Assembly: GCF_008704555.1 (NCBI RefSeq)
Contig: NZ_CP023702.1
Coordinates: 6,610,001-6,674,000 of the forward strand
Length of the DNA: 64,000 nucleotides
Origin: Streptomyces nitrosporeus
GTDB lineage: Bacteria > Actinomycetota > Actinomycetes > Streptomycetales > Streptomycetaceae
Direction: 5' to 3'
Part shown: positions 45,979 to 55,373 of the stretch, one piece after another
Layout: every line of letters starts with the position of its first letter
Position numbering within the stretch: position 1 is the first letter of the stretch
The notes under the pieces: model-generated
Seen by the model: only the letters and a program-made list of their open reading frames with translations
Databases searched by the model: none
What the model was told of the DNA's origin: nothing
Translations under genes and position numbers: made by a program

Positions 45979-48900
45979 ATGTACGAGTTGTCCCGGGTCC
46001 GCCTCTACTCCATCGGACCCGCCGGTGCGCGCTACGCCGACACCGTGCTCGACCTGCGCGGAGTAGGGGAGCCCGTGCCCCACCCCGCCCCGGCCCAGGC
46101 GGAGTTCTTCGAGGAGGAGCCGGTCGGGCCCCCGCGCCGCCCGGCACCCGCGGGAGTGCTCTTCCTGGAGAACGGCGGCGGCAAATCCGTCCTCCTCAAG
46201 CTGATCTTCTCGGTGATGCTGCCCGGGCACCGCAACACCCTGGGCGGCGCCAGCTCCGGCGTACTGCGCAAGTTCCTGCTGGCCGACGACTGCGGGCACG
46301 TCGCCCTGGAATGGCAGCACACACTCACCGGCGAATGCGTCGTCGTCGGCAAGGTCAGCGAATGGCGCGGCCGGCAGGTCTCCAATGACCCGCGCAAGTT
46401 CGCCGAGGCCTGGTACTCCTTCCGCCCCGGCCCCGGGCTCAGCCTCGACAGCCTGCCCGTCGCCGAGGCCACCTCGGTGGGCCGCCCTGCCGAGGGCGCC
46501 TCCGGGGCGCGGGGCCGGCGGCGCACCATGAAGGGCTTCCGCGACGCCCTCATGGACGCAGGCAAGTTCTACCAGCACCTCGACGTGCACTGGGAAGAGA
46601 TCCACGACCGGTGGAACGAGCACCTCGGCGACCTCGGCCTCGACCCCGAACTCTTCCGCTACCAGCGTGAGATGAACGCGGACGAGGGCGAGGCGGCCGG
46701 CCTCTTCGCCGTCAAGAAGGACTCCGACTTCACCGACCTGCTGCTGCGGGCGGTCACCGACACCCGCGACACGGACGGCCTCGCCGACCTGGTCAGCGGC
46801 TTCGGCAACAAACTCGGCCGCCGCGCCGAACTCACCGCCGAACGCGACTTCACCGCCGGATCCGTCGACCTGCTGGGCCGGATCGTCGAAGCCACCGGGG
46901 CCCGGGCCCGCAGCCGCGACATCCACGCCGCGGCCGAGCGGCGCACCCGCACCCTCGCCCGCGGACTGTCCGCCCGCGCCGCCGGGGAACGCGCCCGCAC
47001 CGCGGAACTCGCCGGGCAGGTCACCTCCGCCGCCCGCACCGTCACCGAGGCCGAGAGCACCCGCGGGCACCGCGACCTGATCGCCGCCGAACTCGCCTAC
47101 CGGCACGCCTCGCTGGCCCTCGCCGCCGCGGAGAAGGGCGCGGCGGCCCAGCGCCGTGAACTGGGCGACGCCCGCACCCTGCACGCCGCCTGGCAGGCCG
47201 CCGAGGCGGTCCTGCGCCACCGCGCGGCCGCCGACCGCTCGGCCAGGGTCGCCGTGGCCATCCGCGAGGCCGAACGCGACGCCGCCCCCGCCCTCGCCGC
47301 CCGTGCCACCGCCGCCGCCGATCTCGTACGCGCCCTGCACACCGCCGCCGAGGAAGGCGAGCGGGTCGCCGACGAGGAGGAGGAGCGCTCCGCGGTCCTC
47401 CAGGCCACCGGCGAGGCCGCCCACCGCGACGCCACCACCGCGGCCACCGAGGCCCAGCGCGCACGCAGCGAGGCCGGGCACCTCCGCCAGCGCCTCGTGG
47501 AGGTCGAACAGGAGACCGCGGAAGCCGTGCGGGCGGGCTGGCTCGACGACACCGCCCCCGACGCCGACCCGGCCCGCGCGGCCCTCGCCGCCAACGACGC
47601 GGAGAAGGCCGCCGTCGCGGCCTGGGACACCGCACGGGAGGCGGCCAGGAGCACCGCCGACCACGCCCGCGAGGCGGCGGCGGCCGAAAGCCGGGCCGAA
47701 CTCGCCGCCGCCCGGGCCGCCGACCGCGCCCAGAGCGCCGAGCGGTCGTACGAGGCGGAGCGCGGCGCCGCCGCGTCGATCGCCTCCGACCCGCGCCTCG
47801 CCGAACTCCTGGGACTGCCCGGGGCCGCCGGGGTGCCCCGCCCCCGGCGCACCGCCGGCCCGGACGCACCCGGCCCGGCCGACGGCGCGCCGGCGCTCAC
47901 CGCCGAGGAACTCGACACCGGAGCCGAGGAGGTGCGCGAACTGCTGGAGACGGGCATCGCCGCCGCCGAGCGCAGGCTCTTCGACATGCGTACCGCCGCC
48001 GCCGACGACTCCCGCATCCTCGGCGCCCTCGGCGACGGCGGACTGCTGCCCCCGGGCCCCGACGTCCTGGCCACCGTCGAGTACCTCGGCGAACACGGCA
48101 TCCCCGCACTGCCCGGCTGGCGCTACCTCGCCCAGTCCGTCGACCCCCTGGACCACGCGGCCGTGCTCGCCGCCCGCCCGGAACTCGTCGACGGGGTCGT
48201 CATCACCGACCCGGACGCGCACACCAGGGCCCGCGAGGTGCTCGGCTCCGCCGCCCTGCTGCCCCGCTCCGCCGTGGCCGTCGGTACCGCCGCGGCGCTC
48301 CTGGCGCCCGTACCCGCCGGGGGCGGTCCGGCCGCGGACGGCGTCTTCCTGGTACCGCCGAACCCCGCCATGCACGACGAGCACGCAGCCGACGAGGAAC
48401 GCCAGGCCCTGCGGGCGAGGGCCGCCGCACGGGACGAGGACATCCGCGCGCTCGCCGCGCGGCTCGGGGCCGACCGCGCCCTGGCCGCCAGGATCGGCTC
48501 CTGGCGGGCCGACTGCCCGCCGGGCATGCTCACCGAACTCCGGGAGGCCGCCGCCGCCGCACGCACCGCCGCCGAGACCGCGGAGACCCGTCTCGCGGAG
48601 GCCCGCACCGTCCGGGCCGAGGCGGACGAGGCGGCGGCGGAGGCCGCCCGCGTCCGCGACGAGAGGCAGGAGGCGGCCCAGCGCGCCCGCCGGGCCGCCG
48701 ACGCGCTGGCCGGGCTCGCGCACCGGCTGCGCGACCGGGCGGCCTGGCAGGCCAGGCTGCGGGAACTCACCGACGAGGCGGCCGAGTCCGAGGCCCGTGC
48801 CGCCGCCTGCCTCGACCGGGCCCGCGCCGCCGACGAGGACCGCAGGGCGGCCCAGCGCGCGGCGGACGACGCCCATCGCACCTCCCGCGCCCTGCGCGCC

Positions 48901-50769
48901 GAACGCGCCGAGATCGCCGGTGCCCCGGAAACACCGCCCGACCCCGTGCCCGGTGGCGCACGCGTCTCGCTGCCCGCCCTGCGCGAGGCATACCGGGCGG
49001 CCTCCCAGCTGTACGAGAAGGTCGGTGTCGGCGCGGACCTGCGGGCCGAGCAGGCCCGGGCGGAGAGCGACGAGAGCGCCGCCCTCGCCGAACTCGACCG
49101 CCTCACCAACAAGGTGCGCACCCGCGCCGCCCAGCTCCTGGAGGGCACCGACGGCGCCGACGGACCTTCCCGGCAGGCCGCGGCGGCCCGCGCGGAGTCC
49201 CTCGTACAGCTCCTGGAGACCCGGGCCTCCTCGGCCAGCGAGCAGCTGGGGCGGCTGCGCGGTGAAGCGGAACGCCTCGCACCGGCCGACGGCGAGGCCC
49301 GGCACACCGAACTCCCCGGGGACCTCGTCCCCGCCGACGCGGAACAGGCGCAGGCCCTGCTGCGGACCGCGACCGCCGAACTGGCCGCGGCCACCGCCGC
49401 CCTGGAGACGGCACGCGCCGTCCACACCGAGCTGCTCCGCGCCCACCGCACCGCGGAGGACTCCGCGAGCGGCTTCGACGAGATGGCGGCCCTCCTGCGC
49501 GACCTGCTGCGGGAGGCCGCGTCCGACGAGGCGCCGGAGGAGGACGCCCCCTACCCGGGCACGCTGGAGGAGGCGAGGCGGTCCGCGGCCGAGGCCCGCC
49601 GCTCGCTGCGCGGCTGCTCGGCGGACCTCTCGGCGGCCGAGGGCTCGGTGCGGGAGGCGAGCGACGTGCTCGTACGGCACGCCAACTCCACCCGCTACGA
49701 GCAGGTCCGCACCCCGGCCCGGCAGCAGATCCGTGAACTCCCCGCCTCCGCCCTGCCCGACCACGCGGAGAAGTGGGCCGCGGCCTTCGCGCCCCGGCTG
49801 CGCGTACTCACCGACGAGCTGGCCCAGCTGGAACGCAACCGCGACTCCATCGTGGACCGGCTGCGCGGGCTGGTGGAGTCCGCGCTCACCACCCTGCGCT
49901 CCGCCCAGCGCCTCTCCCGGCTCCCCGAAGGGCTGGGGGAGTGGTCGGGCCAGGAGTTCCTCCGGATCCGTTTCGAGGAACCCGACCAGGCCACCCTCAC
50001 CGAGCGGCTCGGCGAGGTCGTCGACGAGGCCACCCACGCGGCCCTCAGGAAGAACTCCGACCTCCGCAGGGACGGCATGTCCCTCCTGCTGCGCGGTGTC
50101 CAGGCGGCGCTCCGGCCCAAGGGCATCGCCGTGGAGATCCTCAAGCCCGACGCGGTGCTCCGCGCCGAGCGGGTCCCGGTGGGACAGATGGGCGACGTCT
50201 TCTCCGGGGGGCAGCTCCTCACCGCCGCCATCGCCCTGTACTGCACCATGGCGGCCCTGCGGAGCAACGACCGGGGCCACGACCGGCACCGCCACGCCGG
50301 GACCCTGTTCCTGGACAACCCCATCGGCCGCGCGAACGCCACGTACCTGCTGGAACTCCAGCGCGCGGTCTCCGACGCACTCGGGGTCCAGCTGCTGTAC
50401 ACGACCGGTCTCTTCGACACCACGGCCCTCGCCGAGTTCCCCCTGGTCATCAGGTTGAGGAACGACGCGGACCTGCGGGCCGGGCTGAAGTACATCAGCG
50501 TGGAGGAGCACCTGAGGCCGGGGCTCCCGCAGCAGGACCCGCAGGGCGAGACGGTGCATGGTGAGATCACCGCGACCCGGATGTTCAAGCGGGCCGCGCC
50601 GTCCGAGGAAGCAGCGGGCGGGCCGGCGGTCCCGAGGACACGCGCGGAGACCACCCCCCGGCCCCCGGCGGACCGGCCGAAGCCCGCGGATCAGCCGAAG
50701 CCTGCGGATCAGCCGGACCTGGCGGGACAGCCGGACCTGGCGGACCTGGCGGACCGGCCGGACCGCTGA
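45979..50769 (+). CDS. MukB/JetC-like SMC ATPase
   Basis: A 1596 aa protein with the SMC plan. The N-terminal head has Walker A ENGGGKS at 64-70. A long Ala/Glu/Arg-rich coiled coil runs from about 300 to 600, a globular hinge spans about 600-810, and a second coiled coil extends to about 1385. The C-terminal head has the ABC signature SGGQ at 1409-1412 and Walker B TLFLDNPIG, where Asp1446 is followed by Asn instead of the usual Glu. A tail of PADQP-type repeats ends it. It should extrude or clamp DNA with the two preceding gene products. The 64-base spacing argues for one operon. No JetD/MksG nuclease gene is adjacent. Confidence 0.8.
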   Translation: MYELSRVRLYSIGPAGARYADTVLDLRGVGEPVPHPAPAQAEFFEEEPVGPPRRPAPAGVLFLENGGGKSVLLKLIFSVMLPGHRNTLGGASSGVLRKFLLADDCGHVALEWQHTLTGECVVVGKVSEWRGRQVSNDPRKFAEAWYSFRPGPGLSLDSLPVAEATSVGRPAEGASGARGRRRTMKGFRDALMDAGKFYQHLDVHWEEIHDRWNEHLGDLGLDPELFRYQREMNADEGEAAGLFAVKKDSDFTDLLLRAVTDTRDTDGLADLVSGFGNKLGRRAELTAERDFTAGSVDLLGRIVEATGARARSRDIHAAAERRTRTLARGLSARAAGERARTAELAGQVTSAARTVTEAESTRGHRDLIAAELAYRHASLALAAAEKGAAAQRRELGDARTLHAAWQAAEAVLRHRAAADRSARVAVAIREAERDAAPALAARATAAADLVRALHTAAEEGERVADEEEERSAVLQATGEAAHRDATTAATEAQRARSEAGHLRQRLVEVEQETAEAVRAGWLDDTAPDADPARAALAANDAEKAAVAAWDTAREAARSTADHAREAAAAESRAELAAARAADRAQSAERSYEAERGAAASIASDPRLAELLGLPGAAGVPRPRRTAGPDAPGPADGAPALTAEELDTGAEEVRELLETGIAAAERRLFDMRTAAADDSRILGALGDGGLLPPGPDVLATVEYLGEHGIPALPGWRYLAQSVDPLDHAAVLAARPELVDGVVITDPDAHTRAREVLGSAALLPRSAVAVGTAAALLAPVPAGGGPAADGVFLVPPNPAMHDEHAADEERQALRARAAARDEDIRALAARLGADRALAARIGSWRADCPPGMLTELREAAAAARTAAETAETRLAEARTVRAEADEAAAEAARVRDERQEAAQRARRAADALAGLAHRLRDRAAWQARLRELTDEAAESEARAAACLDRARAADEDRRAAQRAADDAHRTSRALRAERAEIAGAPETPPDPVPGGARVSLPALREAYRAASQLYEKVGVGADLRAEQARAESDESAALAELDRLTNKVRTRAAQLLEGTDGADGPSRQAAAARAESLVQLLETRASSASEQLGRLRGEAERLAPADGEARHTELPGDLVPADAEQAQALLRTATAELAAATAALETARAVHTELLRAHRTAEDSASGFDEMAALLRDLLREAASDEAPEEDAPYPGTLEEARRSAAEARRSLRGCSADLSAAEGSVREASDVLVRHANSTRYEQVRTPARQQIRELPASALPDHAEKWAAAFAPRLRVLTDELAQLERNRDSIVDRLRGLVESALTTLRSAQRLSRLPEGLGEWSGQEFLRIRFEEPDQATLTERLGEVVDEATHAALRKNSDLRRDGMSLLLRGVQAALRPKGIAVEILKPDAVLRAERVPVGQMGDVFSGGQLLTAAIALYCTMAALRSNDRGHDRHRHAGTLFLDNPIGRANATYLLELQRAVSDALGVQLLYTTGLFDTTALAEFPLVIRLRNDADLRAGLKYISVEEHLRPGLPQQDPQGETVHGEITATRMFKRAAPSEEAAGGPAVPRTRAETTPRPPADRPKPADQPKPADQPDLAGQPDLADLADRPDR

Positions 50770-50838
50770 CGGTCCGGGAGCACCCCCGGGCTCCCCGGGC
50801 CGCCACCGGCCCCGGGAGCCCGGCCGGCCGCGCCCCGC

Positions 50839-51294
50839 TCAGGCCCGGGAGAGGCCGCCGGCGCCCCGGCGGCGTATTCGGGAGTCACGCCGGGCCTGCG
50901 CCTTCGCGGCCGCCCGCGCCCTGCGCCGCTCACGCCGCATCCGGCGCGCCGTGCTGCTCGGCACCGACACCACACCGTGGCGCTGGTTCCACACCTGGCG
51001 GGTCACCCAGACGTCCAGCACCGACCAGGTGGCGACCACCGTGCTCGCCACGCCGCTGAGGATCATCGGGAACGCCAGCCACGACCCCGCCAGGGTGCAC
51101 AGGAAGGCCACCACGGCCTGGATCAGCGTCAACGACATGATCAGGACGGCCCGCACGGCCGCGGCGCGTACCGGGTCGGGCATCCGTCTGCGTATCGCGG
51201 GCTCCTCCACCCACAGCTGCTGCCGGGGCACCGCGGCGCCGCCCGCCGGCCCCGCTCCCGGCACCGGCGTCCCCCGGCGTCCATCCGTCACCAC
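50839..51294 (-). CDS. Two-helix membrane protein of unknown function
   Basis: A 151 aa protein. A cytoplasm-like N-terminus rich in Pro/Gly is followed by two hydrophobic segments (VRAVLIMSLTLIQAVVAFLCTLAG and LAFPMILSGVASTVVATWSVLDVWV) and a very basic C-terminus (ARRMRRERRRARAAAKAQARRDSRIRRR), which could bind nucleic acid or membrane. GTG start near 51294. Convergent with the SMC-like gene and divergent from the conservon. No family recognised. Confidence 0.75.
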   Translation of the reverse strand: MVTDGRRGTPVPGAGPAGGAAVPRQQLWVEEPAIRRRMPDPVRAAAVRAVLIMSLTLIQAVVAFLCTLAGSWLAFPMILSGVASTVVATWSVLDVWVTRQVWNQRHGVVSVPSSTARRMRRERRRARAAAKAQARRDSRIRRRGAGGLSRA

Positions 51295-51768
51295 GGACCT
51301 TCAACTCCCCTCCGCCGTACGAGTCAGGGGTGGCTGCCCGGTGCGTGCCCGTTCTACGCCGGCGGAGTGCTCCGCCGTGCCGGACGTACCCCGAAAGGTC
51401 GTCTGCCCCCGTACAGGGGGACGAACGCCGGGGTACGAAGATTCCCGTCGAACGCCCTCAATCAGACCCGAATACCCACAGGGCGAAGAGATCCGGCCAA
51501 CTGCCTGCCGCTGAGATGTGGCGTTCGTCCAGGTCTTCTGTGTCACTTGCGCGAATTTCTTCGCCCGGAATACCGGGACAACTGGTGATCAACGCGCGGA
51601 AGGGAGGCCGAAAATCGTCCGGGCACACCTTCGAGTTGTCTGTGAGTCAGTAGTAGGCTCGCGCCGTTTGTTGACGGAACACCGACGATCCTCCGGCGCA
51701 CCACCGGACGACCGGAACGACGCCGGAACGACCAACCCCCGCCGGGCGGGGTCGAGCTGGGGGAGGCC
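51295..51768. promoter_or_regulatory. Divergent region upstream of the conservon
   Basis: A 474-base gap without a gene. A TAGGCT hexamer at about 51653, 18 bases after TTCGAG, is a weak vegetative promoter candidate toward cvnA. From about 51500 to 51670 it is AT-richer than its flanks. No clear RNA or repeat was seen. Confidence 0.4.
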
Positions 51769-54498
51769 ATGCGCTTTCGCGGGAAGTCCATCCGCCGGAA
51801 GATCGTGGCGTTGCTCCTCGTGCCGCTCGTCTCTCTCACGGCCCTCTGGGTCTTCGCCACCTACGTCACAGGCCGGGAGGCCCGCGCCCTGATCGGCGCC
51901 GGTTCCGTCGTGGAGAACATCGGCCACCCGCTTGAAGACACCGTCCGCGCCGTCCAGGACGAACGCCGCCAGACCCTCGTCTTCCTCGCCGACCCCCGCG
52001 CCTCCGACGCCCTGCCGGTCCTCCTGCGGCAACGTGCCGCCACCGACCGGGTCGTGGCCGGTGTCCGCCGCAGCGCCGGGCGCGACGACGTCCGCGACGC
52101 CCTGAGCCCGGACGCCGAGGCCCGGCTCGACTCGATCCTCGGCAAGGTCGACGGACTGGACGCGCTGCGGTCCTCCGTCGAGCGGCGCACCATCGACCGG
52201 ACCAGGGCGCTGGAGTTCTACAACGGCCTGATCGACCCGTGCTACCGCTTCCTGAACGGGCTCCACACCATGGAGAACGTCTCGATGGACAAGCAGGTCA
52301 GGGCGCTGGTCGGCGTGTCCCGGGCCCGCGAGATGCTGTCCCGTCAGGACGCGCTCATCGCCTCCGGCCTGATCGCCGGACGGCTCGGGGCGCCCGAACT
52401 GCGTGCCGTGTCCGACCTCGCGGCGAGCCGCGAGCTCCTCTACGAGGTCAACCTCGAACTGCTCCCGGCCTCCGAACGGGCCCGCATGGAACAGTACTGG
52501 TCCGGCCCCGGCACCGAGCCCCTGCGCACCGCCGAGCAGAAGCTCATCGCCGCCGGGCCGTTCGAGCGGCCGGGGGCCGTCGACGCCGCACGGTGGCAGC
52601 AGGTGGCGCCGCCGGTGCTGGACCACCTGGCCGACGACAGCACCGAGATGGCCAACCGCTTCCAGGACCGTGCCGAGCCCGCGGGCTACCGCGTCCTCAT
52701 CCGGGCCGGGGTGGCCGGTGTCCTCGGATTCGTGGCCCTGGTCGTCTCGGTCTTCGTCTCCGTCCGTGTGGGACGCGCGCTCGTGCGCGATCTCTCCCGG
52801 CTCCGCAAGGACGCCCACGAGGTGTCCGGCGTACGGCTGCCGAGCGTGATGCGGCGCCTCGCCGCGGGCGAGCAGATCGACGTGGAGACCGAGGCCCCGC
52901 ACCTCGACTACGACAAGGACGAGGTCGGCCAGGTCGGCCAGGCGCTCAACACCCTCCAGCGGGCCGCCGTCGAGGCCGCCGTCAGACAGGCCGACATGCG
53001 CCGCGGCGTGTCCGAGGTGTTCGTCAACCTGGCCCGCCGCAACCAGGTGCTGCTGCACCGCCAGCTGACGCTCCTGGACGCCATGGAGCGGCGTACCGAG
53101 GACAGCGACGAACTCGCCGACCTGTTCCGCCTCGACCACCTCACCACCCGCATGCGCCGCCACGCCGAAGGGCTGGTCATCCTCTCCGGGGCGGCCCCCT
53201 CCCGGCAGTGGCGCAAGCCCGTCCAGCTGATGGACGTGGTGCGCGCGGCGGTCGCCGAGGTGGAGGACTACGAACGCATCGAGGTCAGGCGGCTGCCCCG
53301 GATAGGCGTCGGCGGGCCCGCGGTCGCCGACCTGACCCATCTGATCGCCGAACTCCTGGAGAACGCCACCGTGTTCTCGCCCCCGCACACCGCGGTCCAG
53401 GTGCACGGTGAACGCGTGTCCAACGGCTTCACCCTCGAGATCCACGACCGGGGCCTCGGTATGACCCCCGAGGTCCTGCTGGACGCCAACCTCCGGCTCG
53501 CCGAGACCCCGGACTTCGAACTCTCCGACACCGACCGGCTCGGCCTCTTCGTGGTCAGCCGGCTCGCACAGCGGCAGAACGTACGGGTCTCGCTGCAGAC
53601 CTCACCGTACGGGGGGACCACCGCGGTCGTCTTCATCCCGGCGCAGCTGCTCACCGACGCCCCCGACACCCACGGAACGGGCTTCCGCCTCGACCGCAGG
53701 GCCGAGAAGGCCGTCGGGGGCCAGGACACGGGCGGCACCGGAGCGAAGTCCTCCGGAACGGCCGGACCGGGACCGGGCCTCGTACCGGTACCCGCCGGCC
53801 TCGCCCCGCTGGACGGGCCGGTCGAGCTCGAAGGGCCGGTCGAGGCACGGGAACTCGCCGCGGACCCGGCGCTCGACCGCGCCCTCGACCCGGCGCTGGG
53901 ACCGGTCCTCGACGGCGTGTCCGACCTGGAGGACACCGAGAGCGAGCGCGGCGGCATCTTCCGCGCCCGTGGACTGCGCCGCGACGCCGAGCGCGAACAG
54001 CACCAGCAGGCAGCCGACCAGCCGGAGGGGCACACCGCGGAGGTCCGGCCGATGCGGCCCGCCGGACCCGTCCCGCTGCCCCGGCGCAAACCGGCGGGCC
54101 AGGCCGCCCGGACCCGCCGGATCCCCGAGACGGGCCGCGCCCGCCCCGCGCCCGCCGGCCGGACCCCCGGACTCCACGCCGACGGCCCGGCCGGGGACCG
54201 CCGGACACCGGCGGCCCCCGCGCCCGGCACCGCCGCACCCGGCACCATCGGCGGACTGCCCCGCAGGATCCGCCAGGCCAGCATCGCCCCACAGCTCCGG
54301 GAGGACGCCGCAGGGCGGACCACCGGCCAGGCCCCCGCACACACCGTCGATGACTTCGAACGTGACGCGGACGAAGTACGCAACCGCATGGCCTCGCTCC
54401 AACGCGGCTGGCAGCGCGGCCGTCGGCAGAACGCCGAGGACGCGACCGGCCCCGGCGAGACCGCACCAGGAACCACTCCGGGAGGGGACGGTCGATGA
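51769..54498 (+). CDS. cvnA: Conservon sensor kinase-like protein CvnA
   Basis: A 909 aa membrane protein. TM1 (about 12-32), an extracellular nitrate/nitrite-sensing-like helical domain (about 35-300), TM2 (RAGVAGVLGFVALVVSVFVSVRVG, about 310-335) and HAMP come first. The kinase core has LFRLDHLTTRMRRHAEGLVILSG and the N-box HLIAELLENATVFSPPHT with HDRGLGMTP of a histidine kinase ATPase. The last 230 residues are Pro/Arg-rich and disordered. ATG 51769 with GGGGGAGG. It overlaps cvnB as ATGA. Conservons (CvnA-D) form a membrane-bound, GPCR-like signalling complex in Streptomyces that affects development and antibiotic production. Confidence 0.93.
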   Translation: MRFRGKSIRRKIVALLLVPLVSLTALWVFATYVTGREARALIGAGSVVENIGHPLEDTVRAVQDERRQTLVFLADPRASDALPVLLRQRAATDRVVAGVRRSAGRDDVRDALSPDAEARLDSILGKVDGLDALRSSVERRTIDRTRALEFYNGLIDPCYRFLNGLHTMENVSMDKQVRALVGVSRAREMLSRQDALIASGLIAGRLGAPELRAVSDLAASRELLYEVNLELLPASERARMEQYWSGPGTEPLRTAEQKLIAAGPFERPGAVDAARWQQVAPPVLDHLADDSTEMANRFQDRAEPAGYRVLIRAGVAGVLGFVALVVSVFVSVRVGRALVRDLSRLRKDAHEVSGVRLPSVMRRLAAGEQIDVETEAPHLDYDKDEVGQVGQALNTLQRAAVEAAVRQADMRRGVSEVFVNLARRNQVLLHRQLTLLDAMERRTEDSDELADLFRLDHLTTRMRRHAEGLVILSGAAPSRQWRKPVQLMDVVRAAVAEVEDYERIEVRRLPRIGVGGPAVADLTHLIAELLENATVFSPPHTAVQVHGERVSNGFTLEIHDRGLGMTPEVLLDANLRLAETPDFELSDTDRLGLFVVSRLAQRQNVRVSLQTSPYGGTTAVVFIPAQLLTDAPDTHGTGFRLDRRAEKAVGGQDTGGTGAKSSGTAGPGPGLVPVPAGLAPLDGPVELEGPVEARELAADPALDRALDPALGPVLDGVSDLEDTESERGGIFRARGLRRDAEREQHQQAADQPEGHTAEVRPMRPAGPVPLPRRKPAGQAARTRRIPETGRARPAPAGRTPGLHADGPAGDRRTPAAPAPGTAAPGTIGGLPRRIRQASIAPQLREDAAGRTTGQAPAHTVDDFERDADEVRNRMASLQRGWQRGRRQNAEDATGPGETAPGTTPGGDGR

Positions 54499-54938
54499 CC
54501 GCACCGAACGCCACAGCAACCGACACCGCACGCCAGGACTCCGGCCGGCTCAACTGGCTCCTCGACGAACTGGTCGAGCGCGTCTCCAGCATCCGCAAGG
54601 CGCTGGTGCTCTCCAGCGACGGCCTGGCCACCGGCGCGTCCCGGGACCTGGCCCGTGAGGACAGCGAACACCTGGCCGCCGTCGCCTCCGGGTTCCACAG
54701 CCTCGCCAAGGGCGTGGGGCGCCACTTCGACGCGGGCCGGGTCCGCCAGACCGTGGTCGAACTCGACGAGGCGTTCCTCTTCGTCACCGCGGCGGGCGAC
54801 GGCAGCTGCCTCGCCGTCCTCGCCGACGCCGACTCGGACGTCGGACAGGTGGCGTACGAGATGACCCTGATGGTCAAGCGGGTGGGGGCCCATCTCGCCA
54901 ACAGCCCCCGGACGACCGGTATGCCCGCCGGAGGGTGA
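54495..54938 (+). CDS. cvnB: Conservon Roadblock/LC7 protein CvnB
   Basis: A 147 aa Roadblock/LC7-fold protein: LNWLLDELVERVSSIRKALVLSSDGLATGASRDLAREDSEHLAAVASGFHSLAKGVGRHFDAGRVRQTVVELDEAFLFVTAAGDGSCLAVLA. In conservons it interacts with the GTPase CvnD and the kinase-like CvnA. ATG 54495 overlaps the cvnA stop (ATGA), so it is translationally coupled. Confidence 0.95.
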   Translation: MTAPNATATDTARQDSGRLNWLLDELVERVSSIRKALVLSSDGLATGASRDLAREDSEHLAAVASGFHSLAKGVGRHFDAGRVRQTVVELDEAFLFVTAAGDGSCLAVLADADSDVGQVAYEMTLMVKRVGAHLANSPRTTGMPAGG

Positions 54939-54947
54939 GGGGATGGG

Positions 54948-55373
54948 ATGAGCGCCGACTCCGTCCGGAAGACCCCCGCAGCGACCGGCACCCCGGCCGG
55001 CTCCCGCTGGTACGACGCCGAAGCGGGACCGGTGGTACGCCCCTACGCCATGACCAGGGGACGCACCGGCAGCGCCTCCCGCCACCGTCTCGACCTGATC
55101 GCGATCGTCGTCCCCGAACCCGAGGCCGACGATCCCGGCCGGGACCGGACGCTCTCCCCGGAACACGTGGAGATCGTCGAACTGTGCAGCGACATGCCCC
55201 AGTCGATCGCCGAGCTCGCCTCCGGACTGGACCTCCCCGTGGGGGTGGTCCGCGTCCTGGTCGGTGACCTCGTCGAGGAACAGCTGGTGCACGTCACCCG
55301 TCCCGTTCCGCCGGCCGAACTGCCGGACGTGAACATTCTCCGCGAGGTGATCAATGGCCTTCGGGCGCTCTAG
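54948..55373 (+). CDS. cvnC: Conservon DUF742 protein CvnC
   Basis: A 141 aa DUF742 protein with RWYDAEAGPVVRPYAMTRGRT, then SPEHVEIVELCSDMPQSIAELASGLDLPVGVVRVLVGDLVEEQLVHVTRP (a winged-helix-like part) and the typical terminal LPDVNILREVINGLRAL. It is part of the CvnA-D complex. It overlaps the start of cvnD by 20 nt and lies 9 nt after cvnB. Confidence 0.95.
   Translation: MSADSVRKTPAATGTPAGSRWYDAEAGPVVRPYAMTRGRTGSASRHRLDLIAIVVPEPEADDPGRDRTLSPEHVEIVELCSDMPQSIAELASGLDLPVGVVRVLVGDLVEEQLVHVTRPVPPAELPDVNILREVINGLRAL

Noticed and set aside
45826-50559. A 1577-codon open frame on the minus strand
   Set aside because: Antisense shadow of the SMC-like gene. The plus-strand frame has Walker A, SGGQ and Walker B motifs; this one has none.
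50770-51294. A JetD/MksG nuclease after the SMC-like gene
   Set aside because: The only gene there is a 151 aa two-helix membrane protein on the opposite strand, with no Toprim-like motif.
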